DNA of 13,212 bases, taken from NCBI GenBank assembly GCA_023388015.1, contig JAEWHB010000062.1, forward strand, positions 1-13,212, read 5' to 3'. A model generated the notes under the pieces. It did no database searches. It was given only the letters and a program-made list of their open reading frames with translations, and was not told where the DNA came from. This document shows, piece by piece, positions 6,226 to 13,154 of this stretch. A program made the position numbers and the translations under genes. Positions within the stretch are counted from its first letter, which is position 1, and each line of letters starts with the position of its first letter. This DNA is from Bacteroidota bacterium. GTDB taxonomy: Bacteria > Bacteroidota > Bacteroidia > Flavobacteriales > Weeksellaceae.

Positions 6226-7086
6226 ATGATTCAATCCATGACCGGATACGGTAAGGCCGTCGCTGAATGTTCTGACAAGAAAATCACGATTGAAATCCGT
6301 TCCCTGAACAGCAAATCTTTAGACCTGAACACCCGACTTCCCTATTTGTACAAGGAAAAAGAATTGGAAATCCGTAAAATTCTTTCTGAAAAACTTCAAC
6401 GTGGAAAAGTTGATTTTTCTGTGAATACGGAAGCCACAGCTGACAACAAAGCCCAGCAAATCAACCCGGAAATCATCAAATCTTATATCAACGAATTCAA
6501 AGTAATCGTTCCCGAAGCTACTGATCCTGAACTTCTTGCCATCGTGATGCGATTGCCAGATGTGATGGCTTTTACCTGCAAAGAACTCGACGACGACGAG
6601 TGGAATATTTTTGTTAAGCTTTTGAATGAAGCCATTGAAAATTTAAACCAATTCCGTTTGGCAGAAGGTAAAGTGCTGGAACAGGATTTTATCCAACGAA
6701 TCGAAAAAATTAAAGAATTACTCGTTCAAGTTGAACCTTTTGAAAAAGAAAGAATTCAAACTTTGAAAGACCGTTTCACAAAAAATCTGGAAGAATTAAG
6801 TTCTGAATATGACCAAAACCGTTTCGAACAGGAATTGATTTATTATCTTGAAAAACTGGATATTACAGAAGAGAAAGTCCGTTTGAAAAACCATTGTGAA
6901 TATTTCCTTGAAAACCTGAACTCCAAAGAGTCCGAAGGTAAAAAATTAGGATTTATCTGTCAGGAAATCGGTCGCGAAATCAATACTTTGGGTTCTAAAT
7001 CCAATCATTCCGAAATGCAAAAAATCGTGGTTCAAATGAAAGACGAACTCGAAAAAGTCAAAGAACAGGTTTTAAATATTTTGTAA
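6226..7086 (+). CDS. yicC: YicC/YloC family endoribonuclease
   Basis: A 286-residue protein from the ATG at 6226, where MIQSMTGYGKA matches the highly conserved YicC N-terminus. The longer reading from 6139 adds 29 hydrophobic, unrelated residues and would start upstream of the -7 box. The N-terminal YicC domain covers about 1-155 (IEIRSLNSKSLDLNTRLP). The C-terminal DUF1732 part covers about 200-286 and ends in the conserved GKKLGFICQEIGREINTLGS. The E. coli and B. subtilis relatives are metal-dependent endoribonucleases that act on small RNAs or RNA turnover. It is followed by a hairpin terminator and gmk, a neighbour often seen in other bacteria. Confidence 0.92.
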   Translation: MIQSMTGYGKAVAECSDKKITIEIRSLNSKSLDLNTRLPYLYKEKELEIRKILSEKLQRGKVDFSVNTEATADNKAQQINPEIIKSYINEFKVIVPEATDPELLAIVMRLPDVMAFTCKELDDDEWNIFVKLLNEAIENLNQFRLAEGKVLEQDFIQRIEKIKELLVQVEPFEKERIQTLKDRFTKNLEELSSEYDQNRFEQELIYYLEKLDITEEKVRLKNHCEYFLENLNSKESEGKKLGFICQEIGREINTLGSKSNHSEMQKIVVQMKDELEKVKEQVLNIL

Positions 7087-7099
7087 AAAGTATAATTTC

Positions 7100-7147
7100 A
7101 ACCTCCAAGGTTTATTTTCGTGTTGAAGATAACCTTGGAGGTTTTTT
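7100..7147 (+). terminator. Hairpin terminator after yicC
   Basis: Perfect 13-bp inverted repeat AACCTCCAAGGTT (7100-7112) / AACCTTGGAGGTT (7131-7143) with an 18-nt loop, ending in six T (7142-7147). It lies 14 bp after the yicC stop. The loop is longer than in typical terminators, and the core resembles the hairpin at 6065-6113. Confidence 0.72.
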
Positions 7148-7154
7148 AATTTAA

Positions 7155-7185
7155 TTGGATTCAACATAATAATTCACGATTTTTG
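7155..7185 (+). promoter_or_regulatory. Weak candidate promoter of gmk
   Basis: TTG at 7155-7157, a 20-bp spacer and GATTTTTG at 7178-7185, one mismatch from TAnnTTTG. The box ends only 4 bp before the ATG, so the transcript would be leaderless or nearly so. Confidence 0.25.
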
Positions 7186-7189
7186 CGGG

Positions 7190-7759
7190 ATGAATTCAGG
7201 CAAACTCATCATCGTTTCGGCTCCTTCAGGCGCAGGAAAAACCACTTTGGTCAAACATTTATTGGAAAATCTTGATTCCATCGAATTTTCTGTTTCTTGT
7301 GCAACCAGAAATCCGCGTCCCAATGAAGTTCACGGCGAAGATTATTATTTTATTTCTACTGAAGAATTCAAACAAAAAATTGATAATCAGGAATTTGCAG
7401 AATTTGAAGAGGTTTACTCCGGAAGTTATTACGGGACTTTAAAGACCGAAATCCAACGTATTTGGGACAAAGGAAAATCGGTCATTTTTGACATCGATGT
7501 CATTGGCGGAATTAATCTGAAGAAAATTTATCCTGAAAATTCGCTTTCGATTTTCATTATGCCACCTTCGGTGGAAGAATTGGAAAACCGTCTTCGCAAC
7601 CGTAATACCGAAAGCGAAGAAAAACTCCAAATGCGGATTGACAAAGCCGAAAAAGAATTGGTTTTAGCACCTGAATTTGACAAAATAATCGTTAATAATG
7701 TTTTGGAAATCAGTCAGAAAGAAATTTTTAATTTAGTTGAATCTTTCATCGGAAAATAA
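7190..7759 (+). CDS. gmk: Guanylate kinase
   Basis: A 189-residue cytoplasmic enzyme that phosphorylates GMP to GDP with ATP, essential for GTP/dGTP supply. The P-loop APSGAGKTT is at 11-19. The GMP-binding region includes SCATRNPRPNEVHGEDYYF (R40, R43, Y52) and EFEEVYSGSYYGT (E73, Y80). FDIDVIGG (about 100-107) is the strand and loop after the GMP domain. The C-terminal lid region (RNRNTESEEKLQMRIDKAEKE) is complete, and length is normal. The ATG at 7190 directly gives the expected N-terminus. It converges on pgk through a shared hairpin. Confidence 0.95.
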   Translation: MNSGKLIIVSAPSGAGKTTLVKHLLENLDSIEFSVSCATRNPRPNEVHGEDYYFISTEEFKQKIDNQEFAEFEEVYSGSYYGTLKTEIQRIWDKGKSVIFDIDVIGGINLKKIYPENSLSIFIMPPSVEELENRLRNRNTESEEKLQMRIDKAEKELVLAPEFDKIIVNNVLEISQKEIFNLVESFIGK

Positions 7760-7761
7760 AA

Positions 7762-7791
7762 AAACCGTTTCAGAAAATTCCAAAACGGTTT
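7762..7791. terminator. Bidirectional terminator between gmk and pgk
   Basis: Inverted repeat AAACCGTTT (7762-7770) / AAACGGTTT (7783-7791) with a 12-nt loop. An A-rich run lies on the left and a T-rich run on the right, in the gap between two convergent genes, so it can terminate both. Confidence 0.7.
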
Positions 7792-7810
7792 CATTATTTA
7801 ATTTAGTTTT

Positions 7811-9001
7811 TTAATTCATCACCGCAGCAACTCCCGGAAGTTCTTTTCCTTCCAGACTTTCCAGCATTGCACCGCCTCCGGTTGAAACATAGCTGACTTT
7901 GTCGTCATATTTGTATTGTTTCACAAAAGCAACGGAATCACCGCCGCCAACGAGCGAAAATGCGCCTTTTTTAGTGGCTTCAGCGATGGCTTCGCCGAGC
8001 GAAATAGTTCCTTTTGCAAAATTTTCCATCTCAAATACACCTAAAGGTCCATTCCACAAAATGGTTTTAGAACTTTGAATGACTTCTGCAAATTCCTTGT
8101 TGGTTTCCGGTCCTGTGTCCATCCCCATCCATCCGTCGGGAATTTCATTTACGAAAACAACTTTTCGGTTAGCTTCGTTGCTGAAATCATCGGCAATTAC
8201 ATTGTCCAGCGGCAAATAAATATTCACATCGTGGTCGTCACAAGCTTTTATGATCTCCATTGCTAAATCCAGTTTATCTTCTTCTACCAAAGATTTTCCT
8301 ATGTCTCCGCCTTGTGCTTTGATGAAAGTATAAGTCATTCCGCCACCGACAAGAAGATTATCTATTACCGGCAGAATATTGTCAATAATTGTGATTTTTG
8401 AAGAAACTTTTGCGCCGCCCAAAATCGCCGTAACGGGACCATCTCCTGTTTTCAAAACTTTGTCTATAGCTTCCAATTCCTGTTTCATCAGATAGCCGAA
8501 ACATTTGGTATTTGGAAAAAACTGAGCAATAATTGCCGTAGAAGCGTGTGCTCTGTGTGCGGTTCCAAAAGCGTCATTCACATAAATATCTCCCAATTTG
8601 GAAAGTTTTTCTGCAAAATCTTTGTCGCCTTTTTCTTCCTCCGGATGAAAACGTACATTTTCCAGCAAAAGAACTTCGCCCGGATTCAGATCAGCTGCTT
8701 TTTTCTGTGCATCTTCCCCGATTACATCTTCGGCAGCAATAACTTTCACACCCAAAACTTCTGAAACTTTTGCTGCAATGTGTTTCAAAGAAAATTTATC
8801 TTCAAATCCGTTTTTGGGACGTCCCAAATGCGTCATCAAAATAGCAGATCCGCCCTCCTTTAAAATTTTTTCAATGGTCGGTTTGGCTGCCTGAATCCTG
8901 GTATCGTCGGTTACTTTGAAGTTTTCGTCCTGTGGAACGTTGAAATCTACACGGATTAATGCTTTTTTGCCTGAGAAATTAAAATCGTCTATGGTCTTCA
9001 T
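7811..9001 (-). CDS. pgk: Phosphoglycerate kinase
   Basis: A 396-residue glycolytic enzyme that transfers phosphate between 1,3-bisphosphoglycerate and ADP, forming 3-phosphoglycerate and ATP. N-terminal substrate residues are visible: RVDFNVP at 17-23 (D19, N21), R35, HLGRP at 58-62, R117 in LLLENVRFHPEEE and R150 in GTAHRAHAS. The C-terminal nucleotide domain has ILGGAKVSSK, WNGPLGVFE and the GGGDS loop (SLVGGGDSVAF). The ATG at 9001 matches the family's N-terminus. It is an isolated gene with its own promoter; no gapA or other glycolytic gene is adjacent. Confidence 0.96.
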   Translation of the reverse strand: MKTIDDFNFSGKKALIRVDFNVPQDENFKVTDDTRIQAAKPTIEKILKEGGSAILMTHLGRPKNGFEDKFSLKHIAAKVSEVLGVKVIAAEDVIGEDAQKKAADLNPGEVLLLENVRFHPEEEKGDKDFAEKLSKLGDIYVNDAFGTAHRAHASTAIIAQFFPNTKCFGYLMKQELEAIDKVLKTGDGPVTAILGGAKVSSKITIIDNILPVIDNLLVGGGMTYTFIKAQGGDIGKSLVEEDKLDLAMEIIKACDDHDVNIYLPLDNVIADDFSNEANRKVVFVNEIPDGWMGMDTGPETNKEFAEVIQSSKTILWNGPLGVFEMENFAKGTISLGEAIAEATKKGAFSLVGGGDSVAFVKQYKYDDKVSYVSTGGGAMLESLEGKELPGVAAVMN

Positions 9002-9023
9002 TTGGAATTAAATTTGTTGAGAG

Positions 9024-9049
9024 CAAAAATAGGAGAAATCTTATTCCAA
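9024..9049 (-). promoter_or_regulatory. Promoter of pgk
   Basis: On the minus strand, TATTTTTG (9024-9031) is an exact TAnnTTTG -7 element, with TTG (9047-9049) 15 bp upstream as a -33 candidate. There are 22 bases between the box and the ATG. Confidence 0.55.
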
Positions 9050-9615
9050 AGCGATTTTAGTTGTCCACATTTATATATACATCATTATATTATTTTAAAA
9101 TTTATAAAAAGAAAAGCCTATGTATATGTATGCACTGTTAATATGTGAATAACTAAAGTTGGAATTATTTTATGGAGAGAAGATTAACAATTATTAATTT
9201 GTAATTTTGTTTTGGAATGAATGATTTAGGAGGTTATCAACAAAATTTGTTGATTGTTGAAACCCTAAATTTCGGATAAGTTGATGGTGTGAAACTATCA
9301 ATAAGTATGTTCAAAATAAGTATGCCAAAATCAAAACTTTTGCTTGACTTGAATCGAAATATTTATAAGCAAAAACTGAAAATTAAAAAGCAAGCCTAAA
9401 AGTCAAAAATCAATGAAAAGTAATGGGTAGTTTATTAACATTTATTTTACATTACCTAAACATTGATTTATAATAAGTTAAAGAATTTAAGAAAATTTCA
9501 TTGTTAATTATATGAAATGAGGAGAAAATTTAAAAATTATAATATTAGAAATGATTTTTAAAATTTTAGATGAAAACGAAGTGGTTACATTGATTATTTA
9601 TTTTGTAATTACTTA

Positions 9616-9631
9616 ATAATTAGCTAATTAT
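9616..9631. promoter_or_regulatory. Perfect 16-bp palindrome upstream of rpiB
   Basis: ATAATTAGCTAATTAT is perfectly self-complementary and ends 15 bp before the rpiB ATG. It may be an operator, but AT-rich palindromes arise by chance fairly easily. Confidence 0.3.
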
Positions 9632-9646
9632 AGAATAAATAATAAA

Positions 9647-10075
9647 ATGAAAATAGCCATCGGAGCAGACCACGCAGGATTTGTTTATAAGGAGAAATTA
9701 GTGAAGTATTTAACAGATAAAGGAATTGAAGTTCAGGATTTTGGAACGTTTTCAACAGACTCTGTTGATTTCCCTGATTTCGCTCATCCGACTGCAGAAG
9801 CTGTGGAAACAGGACAAGCAGATTTCGGAATTCTTCTTTGCGGAAGTGGACAAGGTGTGAATATGACGGCCAATAAACACAAAGGCGTTCGTTCAGCTCT
9901 TTGTTGGAATACGGACATTGCCCGGTTAACGCGAATGCATAACAATGCCAATGTGATTGCACTTCCTGCAAGATTTGTGGCGTATGAATATGCGGTGGAA
10001 ATGATTGAAATCTTTCTGAATACCGAATTTGAAGGTGGCAGACACGAAAAACGTGTAGGAAAAATTCCTTGTTAA
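9647..10075 (+). CDS. rpiB: Ribose-5-phosphate isomerase B
   Basis: A 142-residue LacAB/RpiB-family sugar-phosphate isomerase that interconverts ribose 5-phosphate and ribulose 5-phosphate in the non-oxidative pentose phosphate pathway. The N-terminus IGADHAGF is diagnostic, with D8 and H9. The catalytic cysteine is C65 in GILLCGSGQGVNMTANK and H98 lies in MHNNANVI. The lack of lacA/lacB-type partners and the full RpiB motif set favour RpiB over a galactose-6-phosphate isomerase subunit. The ATG at 9647 gives the expected start. The stop lies one base from the stop of the convergent GT25 gene. No clear -7 box was found in front; a one-mismatch TTATTTTG lies at 9598-9605. Confidence 0.95.
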   Translation: MKIAIGADHAGFVYKEKLVKYLTDKGIEVQDFGTFSTDSVDFPDFAHPTAEAVETGQADFGILLCGSGQGVNMTANKHKGVRSALCWNTDIARLTRMHNNANVIALPARFVAYEYAVEMIEIFLNTEFEGGRHEKRVGKIPC

Positions 10076-10076
10076 T

Positions 10077-10874
10077 TTATTTTACTTTTTCAGTCTTTTT
10101 TGCAACGAAACTCTCCCAATATTTGCCAAATCCGTGTTGATTGGTATAATAGAAAATTTTTGGAAAAAATCTGTTTAATTCATATCGGATTTGACGTAAG
10201 AATTTAGCCTTGCGTTCTATATTATCAGATTTAACTATCTGAGTTGGAAGATCTTGACTAGCAACTGTAGTAGGTAATAAATTATAAATCAACAAATTAT
10301 ATTCCCATGGATGTTGCAATTCACAATCAATGGGACGTTGAATGATGGGTTTTTCTGAATTTACTTTCCTTAAGAATTTTTCGGCTCCTTTTCTAGTCCA
10401 AATCGCTGCAAGAGTTGTAATGGGTATGCTTTTCCCACAAGCACCAATAAAATATTTTTCATCAACCGATTGTACAAAAATATTTCGTCTTCGGTTGTTT
10501 ATTAATTTTAAGACGTCCCATTGATGTTTGACGGGCAAATCTGAATAAGCATTCAAAGTTTTTTCAATGGCAGAAACAAAATCATCCACAAATTTTGCAT
10601 CATCCTCGATGATAACGGCAAAATCTTTGTCAGAATCCAGAAAGGTTTTTAGAGTTTGGACGTGACTTAGAAAACAACCAATTTCACCGGGAAGCAGATC
10701 TCGGTCATATCGGTTTTTCACTTGGAAACTTTCTGTGTCTAAATTTTTTGCATCAACTGCAGAAATACGCGTAAAAGGAAGTTGAATTCGACCAAATTCA
10801 TTTTCCATCATTTCCAAACGTTCAGTGGCTCTGTCTAAATTGATTAAATAGGTTTGGTAAGAGGTATTTGACAT
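10077..10874 (-). CDS. Glycosyltransferase family 25 protein (LPS/glycan biosynthesis type)
   Basis: A 265-residue GT25-family protein. The N-terminus YLINLDRATERLEMM (9-23), the GEIGCFLSHVQTL block (63-75) and the acidic IIEDDAKF (EDD at 90-92) are the family hallmarks. A further conserved region QRPIDCELQHPWEYN follows at about 179-193. Members transfer galactose or other sugars to lipooligosaccharide or similar acceptors at the cytoplasmic face. The donor and acceptor here are unknown, and no other glycan genes are nearby. No signal peptide or membrane helix is visible. The ATG at 10874 is 19 bases after an exact -7 element. Its stop is 1 bp from the rpiB stop. Confidence 0.85.
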   Translation of the reverse strand: MSNTSYQTYLINLDRATERLEMMENEFGRIQLPFTRISAVDAKNLDTESFQVKNRYDRDLLPGEIGCFLSHVQTLKTFLDSDKDFAVIIEDDAKFVDDFVSAIEKTLNAYSDLPVKHQWDVLKLINNRRRNIFVQSVDEKYFIGACGKSIPITTLAAIWTRKGAEKFLRKVNSEKPIIQRPIDCELQHPWEYNLLIYNLLPTTVASQDLPTQIVKSDNIERKAKFLRQIRYELNRFFPKIFYYTNQHGFGKYWESFVAKKTEKVK

Positions 10875-10893
10875 AATTAGCAGTTAATTAATG

Positions 10894-10901
10894 CAAATAT
10901 A
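10894..10901 (-). promoter_or_regulatory. -7 promoter element of the GT25 gene
   Basis: TATATTTG on the minus strand is an exact TAnnTTTG match with 19 bases before the ATG at 10874. No TTG is found at the expected -33 distance. Confidence 0.45.
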
Positions 10902-10947
10902 ATTAAGTTATACTTATTTTTGTTGAGGGTCCCATACGTCCTTTTCG

Positions 10948-10973
10948 TTGAGATTCTTCAAATTATACATTTA
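10948..10973 (+). promoter_or_regulatory. Candidate promoter of rnr
   Basis: TTG (10948-10950), a 15-bp spacer and TACATTTA (10966-10973), one mismatch from TAnnTTTG, with 18 bases before the ATG at 10992. Spacing is the same as in the pgk promoter. Confidence 0.45.
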
Positions 10974-10991
10974 AAACATAATCTCACGTAG

Positions 10992-13154
10992 ATGTCAAAA
11001 AGAAAATTTAATTCAAAAAATAAAAGGAGTACTTCAGGTAAATTCAACCAGAAAATACTTGAAGTTCTTTTAAAAAATCCAAATAAACAACTGAACTATA
11101 AACAAATAGCTTCAGAACTCAAAATAACCAATATCATAGACCGCGAAATTCTCATCAAAGATTTGCAGGCATTGCTTGCCGATAAAAAAATCAAGGAATC
11201 TAACCGCGGAAAATTCAAAGTAAATGCAGATCAACATTACCTGATGGGAACCATTGACATTACCCAAAGCGGTTCTGCTTATGTCACTATTGACGGTCTT
11301 GAGGAAGACGTTTACATTTCAAAAAATAAGAAGAAAAATGCGCTGCAAGGTGATGTAGTAAGGGTTTATGTTTTTCCGACTAAAAATAAAGGAAGTAGAA
11401 GAGCTGAAGGCGAAATTATCGATGTCGTAAAAAGATTCAAAACCCTTTATACCGGGATTTTTGAAAAGCATCCCAACGGAAAATATGGGTTTGTGGTAAT
11501 GGACAACCGTTCGTTGCACGTGGATTTTTACATTCCGAAAGATAAATTCAACAATGCCGAAACCGGTGATAAAGTGGTTGTGGAACTGAAAGACTGGCCT
11601 TTGGATACCGATAATCCTTTTGGAGAAATTGTGGAAGTTCTGGGTCGCCCCGATGAAACTAGCGTTGAAATGCACGCGATTTTGCTGGAATATAATCTTC
11701 CGGTCAATTTTCCCGAAGAAGTCGAACGCGAAGCCCAAGAATTGGATGTTGCGATAGATGAAGAAGAAATCAGACAAAACCGCCGCGATATGCGCGATGT
11801 GGTAACTTTCACCATTGACCCGAAAGATGCCAAGGATTTTGATGATGCTTTGTCCATCAGGAAACTGGAAAACGGAAATTGGGAAATCGGGGTTCATATT
11901 GCCGATGTAACGCATTATGTCCGTCCGGGAACTTTGTTGGAACAGGAAGCTTATAACCGTGCAACTTCGGTTTATCTGGTAGACAGAGTGGTGCCTATGT
12001 TGCCGGAAAATCTGAGTAATGTGGCTTGTTCGCTTCGACCCAATGAAGACAAATACACTTTTTCTGCTGTTTTTGAAATGGACGACAAAGCCCGTGTTTT
12101 AAAGGAATGGTATGGACGAACTGCAACTCACTCCAACCGCAGATTTACTTACGAAGAAGCACAGGGAATCATAGAAGGAGCAGATGGAGATTTCAAAGAG
12201 GAAATTCTGACTTTGGATAAATTGGCGAAAATTCTGCGAAAAGACAGAATGAAAGCCGGAGCGATTACTTTTGACAAAGTTGAAGTGAAATTTGAACTGG
12301 ATGAAAACGATAATCCGGTGGGAACTTATTTCAAGATCAGCAAAGATTCCAATCATTTGATTGAAGAATTCATGTTGCTCTGCAACCGGAAAGTATCTGA
12401 ATTTGTTTCGACCGATAAAAACAAAAAACCCAATAATAATACCTTTGTTTACCGCGTTCACGACGATCCCGATCCCGAGAAATTACAGGATTTGAAACTA
12501 TTTATCAAACAATTTGGTTATACATTAGATTTACGCGACCGATTGTCTGTAACCCGTTCTATGAACCAATTATTGGCAGATGTGAAAGGAAAACCGGAAG
12601 AAAATCTGATTGAAACTTTGGCGGTTCGTACCATGTCCAAAGCCAAATATTCAACTGAAAATGACGTCGGACATTATGGACTTGCGTTTCAATATTATTC
12701 GCATTTTACGTCGCCCATCCGTCGTTATCCCGATATGATGGCGCATCGTTTGTTGCAGCATTATTTAGACGGTGGAAAATCGCCGGCCGCCGCACCTGTT
12801 GAAGAAAAATGTATCCATAGTTCAGCGCGTGAAAAGTTGGCGACGGAAGCAGAAAGAGATTCCATCAAATTCATGCAGGTCAAATACATGGAACAATTTG
12901 TCGGCGAAGAATTTTATGGATTCATTACCGGCGTTCAGGAATACGGAATCTTTGTTGAAATCCCCGAAACACGTTGTGAAGGAATGGTTCGCTTAAGAAA
13001 TATGGAGTCAGATTCTTTTTATTTCGATGAAAAAAACTATTCAATTGTCGGAAGAAAATCGGGAATTACGTATCAGTTGGGAGATAAAGTGATGATTCGT
13101 GTTGCTAAAGCCGATTTGCGAAACAAACAGTTGGATTTTGAGTTGTTAGGATAA
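10992..13154 (+). CDS. rnr: Ribonuclease R
   Basis: A 720-residue processive 3'-5' exoribonuclease that degrades structured RNA (rRNA quality control, mRNA turnover) in the cytoplasm. Domain order is typical: basic N-terminal tail (1-20), winged-helix region (about 20-78, ILEVLLKNPNKQLNYKQIA), two cold-shock-like domains (about 84-130 and 150-215), the catalytic RNB domain (about 265-590) and a C-terminal S1 domain (about 637-718, FYGFITGVQEYGIFVEI). The four metal-binding aspartates align with those of RNase II: D276, D282, D284 and D285 in TIDPKDAKDFDDALS. Length and order favour RNase R over RNase II. The long lysine-rich tail of E. coli RNase R is absent; the protein stops right after the S1 domain. 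It ends directly against a convergent gene with no terminator between them. Confidence 0.95.
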   Translation: MSKRKFNSKNKRSTSGKFNQKILEVLLKNPNKQLNYKQIASELKITNIIDREILIKDLQALLADKKIKESNRGKFKVNADQHYLMGTIDITQSGSAYVTIDGLEEDVYISKNKKKNALQGDVVRVYVFPTKNKGSRRAEGEIIDVVKRFKTLYTGIFEKHPNGKYGFVVMDNRSLHVDFYIPKDKFNNAETGDKVVVELKDWPLDTDNPFGEIVEVLGRPDETSVEMHAILLEYNLPVNFPEEVEREAQELDVAIDEEEIRQNRRDMRDVVTFTIDPKDAKDFDDALSIRKLENGNWEIGVHIADVTHYVRPGTLLEQEAYNRATSVYLVDRVVPMLPENLSNVACSLRPNEDKYTFSAVFEMDDKARVLKEWYGRTATHSNRRFTYEEAQGIIEGADGDFKEEILTLDKLAKILRKDRMKAGAITFDKVEVKFELDENDNPVGTYFKISKDSNHLIEEFMLLCNRKVSEFVSTDKNKKPNNNTFVYRVHDDPDPEKLQDLKLFIKQFGYTLDLRDRLSVTRSMNQLLADVKGKPEENLIETLAVRTMSKAKYSTENDVGHYGLAFQYYSHFTSPIRRYPDMMAHRLLQHYLDGGKSPAAAPVEEKCIHSSAREKLATEAERDSIKFMQVKYMEQFVGEEFYGFITGVQEYGIFVEIPETRCEGMVRLRNMESDSFYFDEKNYSIVGRKSGITYQLGDKVMIRVAKADLRNKQLDFELLG

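Larger units (their letters stand above)
9002..9646. other. 645-bp very AT-rich intergenic region between pgk and rpiB
   Basis: No gene of normal size on either strand. Apart from the pgk promoter it holds DnaA-box-like 9-mers: TTGTCCACA at 9061-9069, TTATTCACA on the minus strand at 9144-9152, TTATCAACA at 9234-9242 and TTATTAACA at 9432-9440. It also holds a 19-bp palindrome (9236-9254), a direct repeat AATAAGTATG (9300-9309 and 9315-9324), a 16-bp palindrome next to rpiB (9616-9631) and three short ORFs of 20-30 codons. It could be a replication-origin-like or regulatory region, a small-RNA locus or decayed sequence; the sequence alone does not decide. Confidence 0.5.

Noticed and set aside
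9002..9646. CRISPR array, tRNA or rRNA gene in the long gap
   Set aside because: No regularly spaced repeats with unique spacers, no tRNA-like CCA-end or anticodon arm pattern, and the AT content is too high for a stable RNA gene that I could recognise.
9624..9971. 115-codon minus-strand open frame opposite rpiB
   Set aside because: It is antisense to rpiB, which has all RpiB motifs; the product has no recognisable domain.
11319..11915. 198-codon open frame antisense to rnr
   Set aside because: It is wholly within the strongly supported RNase R gene and its product resembles no family; long antisense frames are common opposite A-rich codons.
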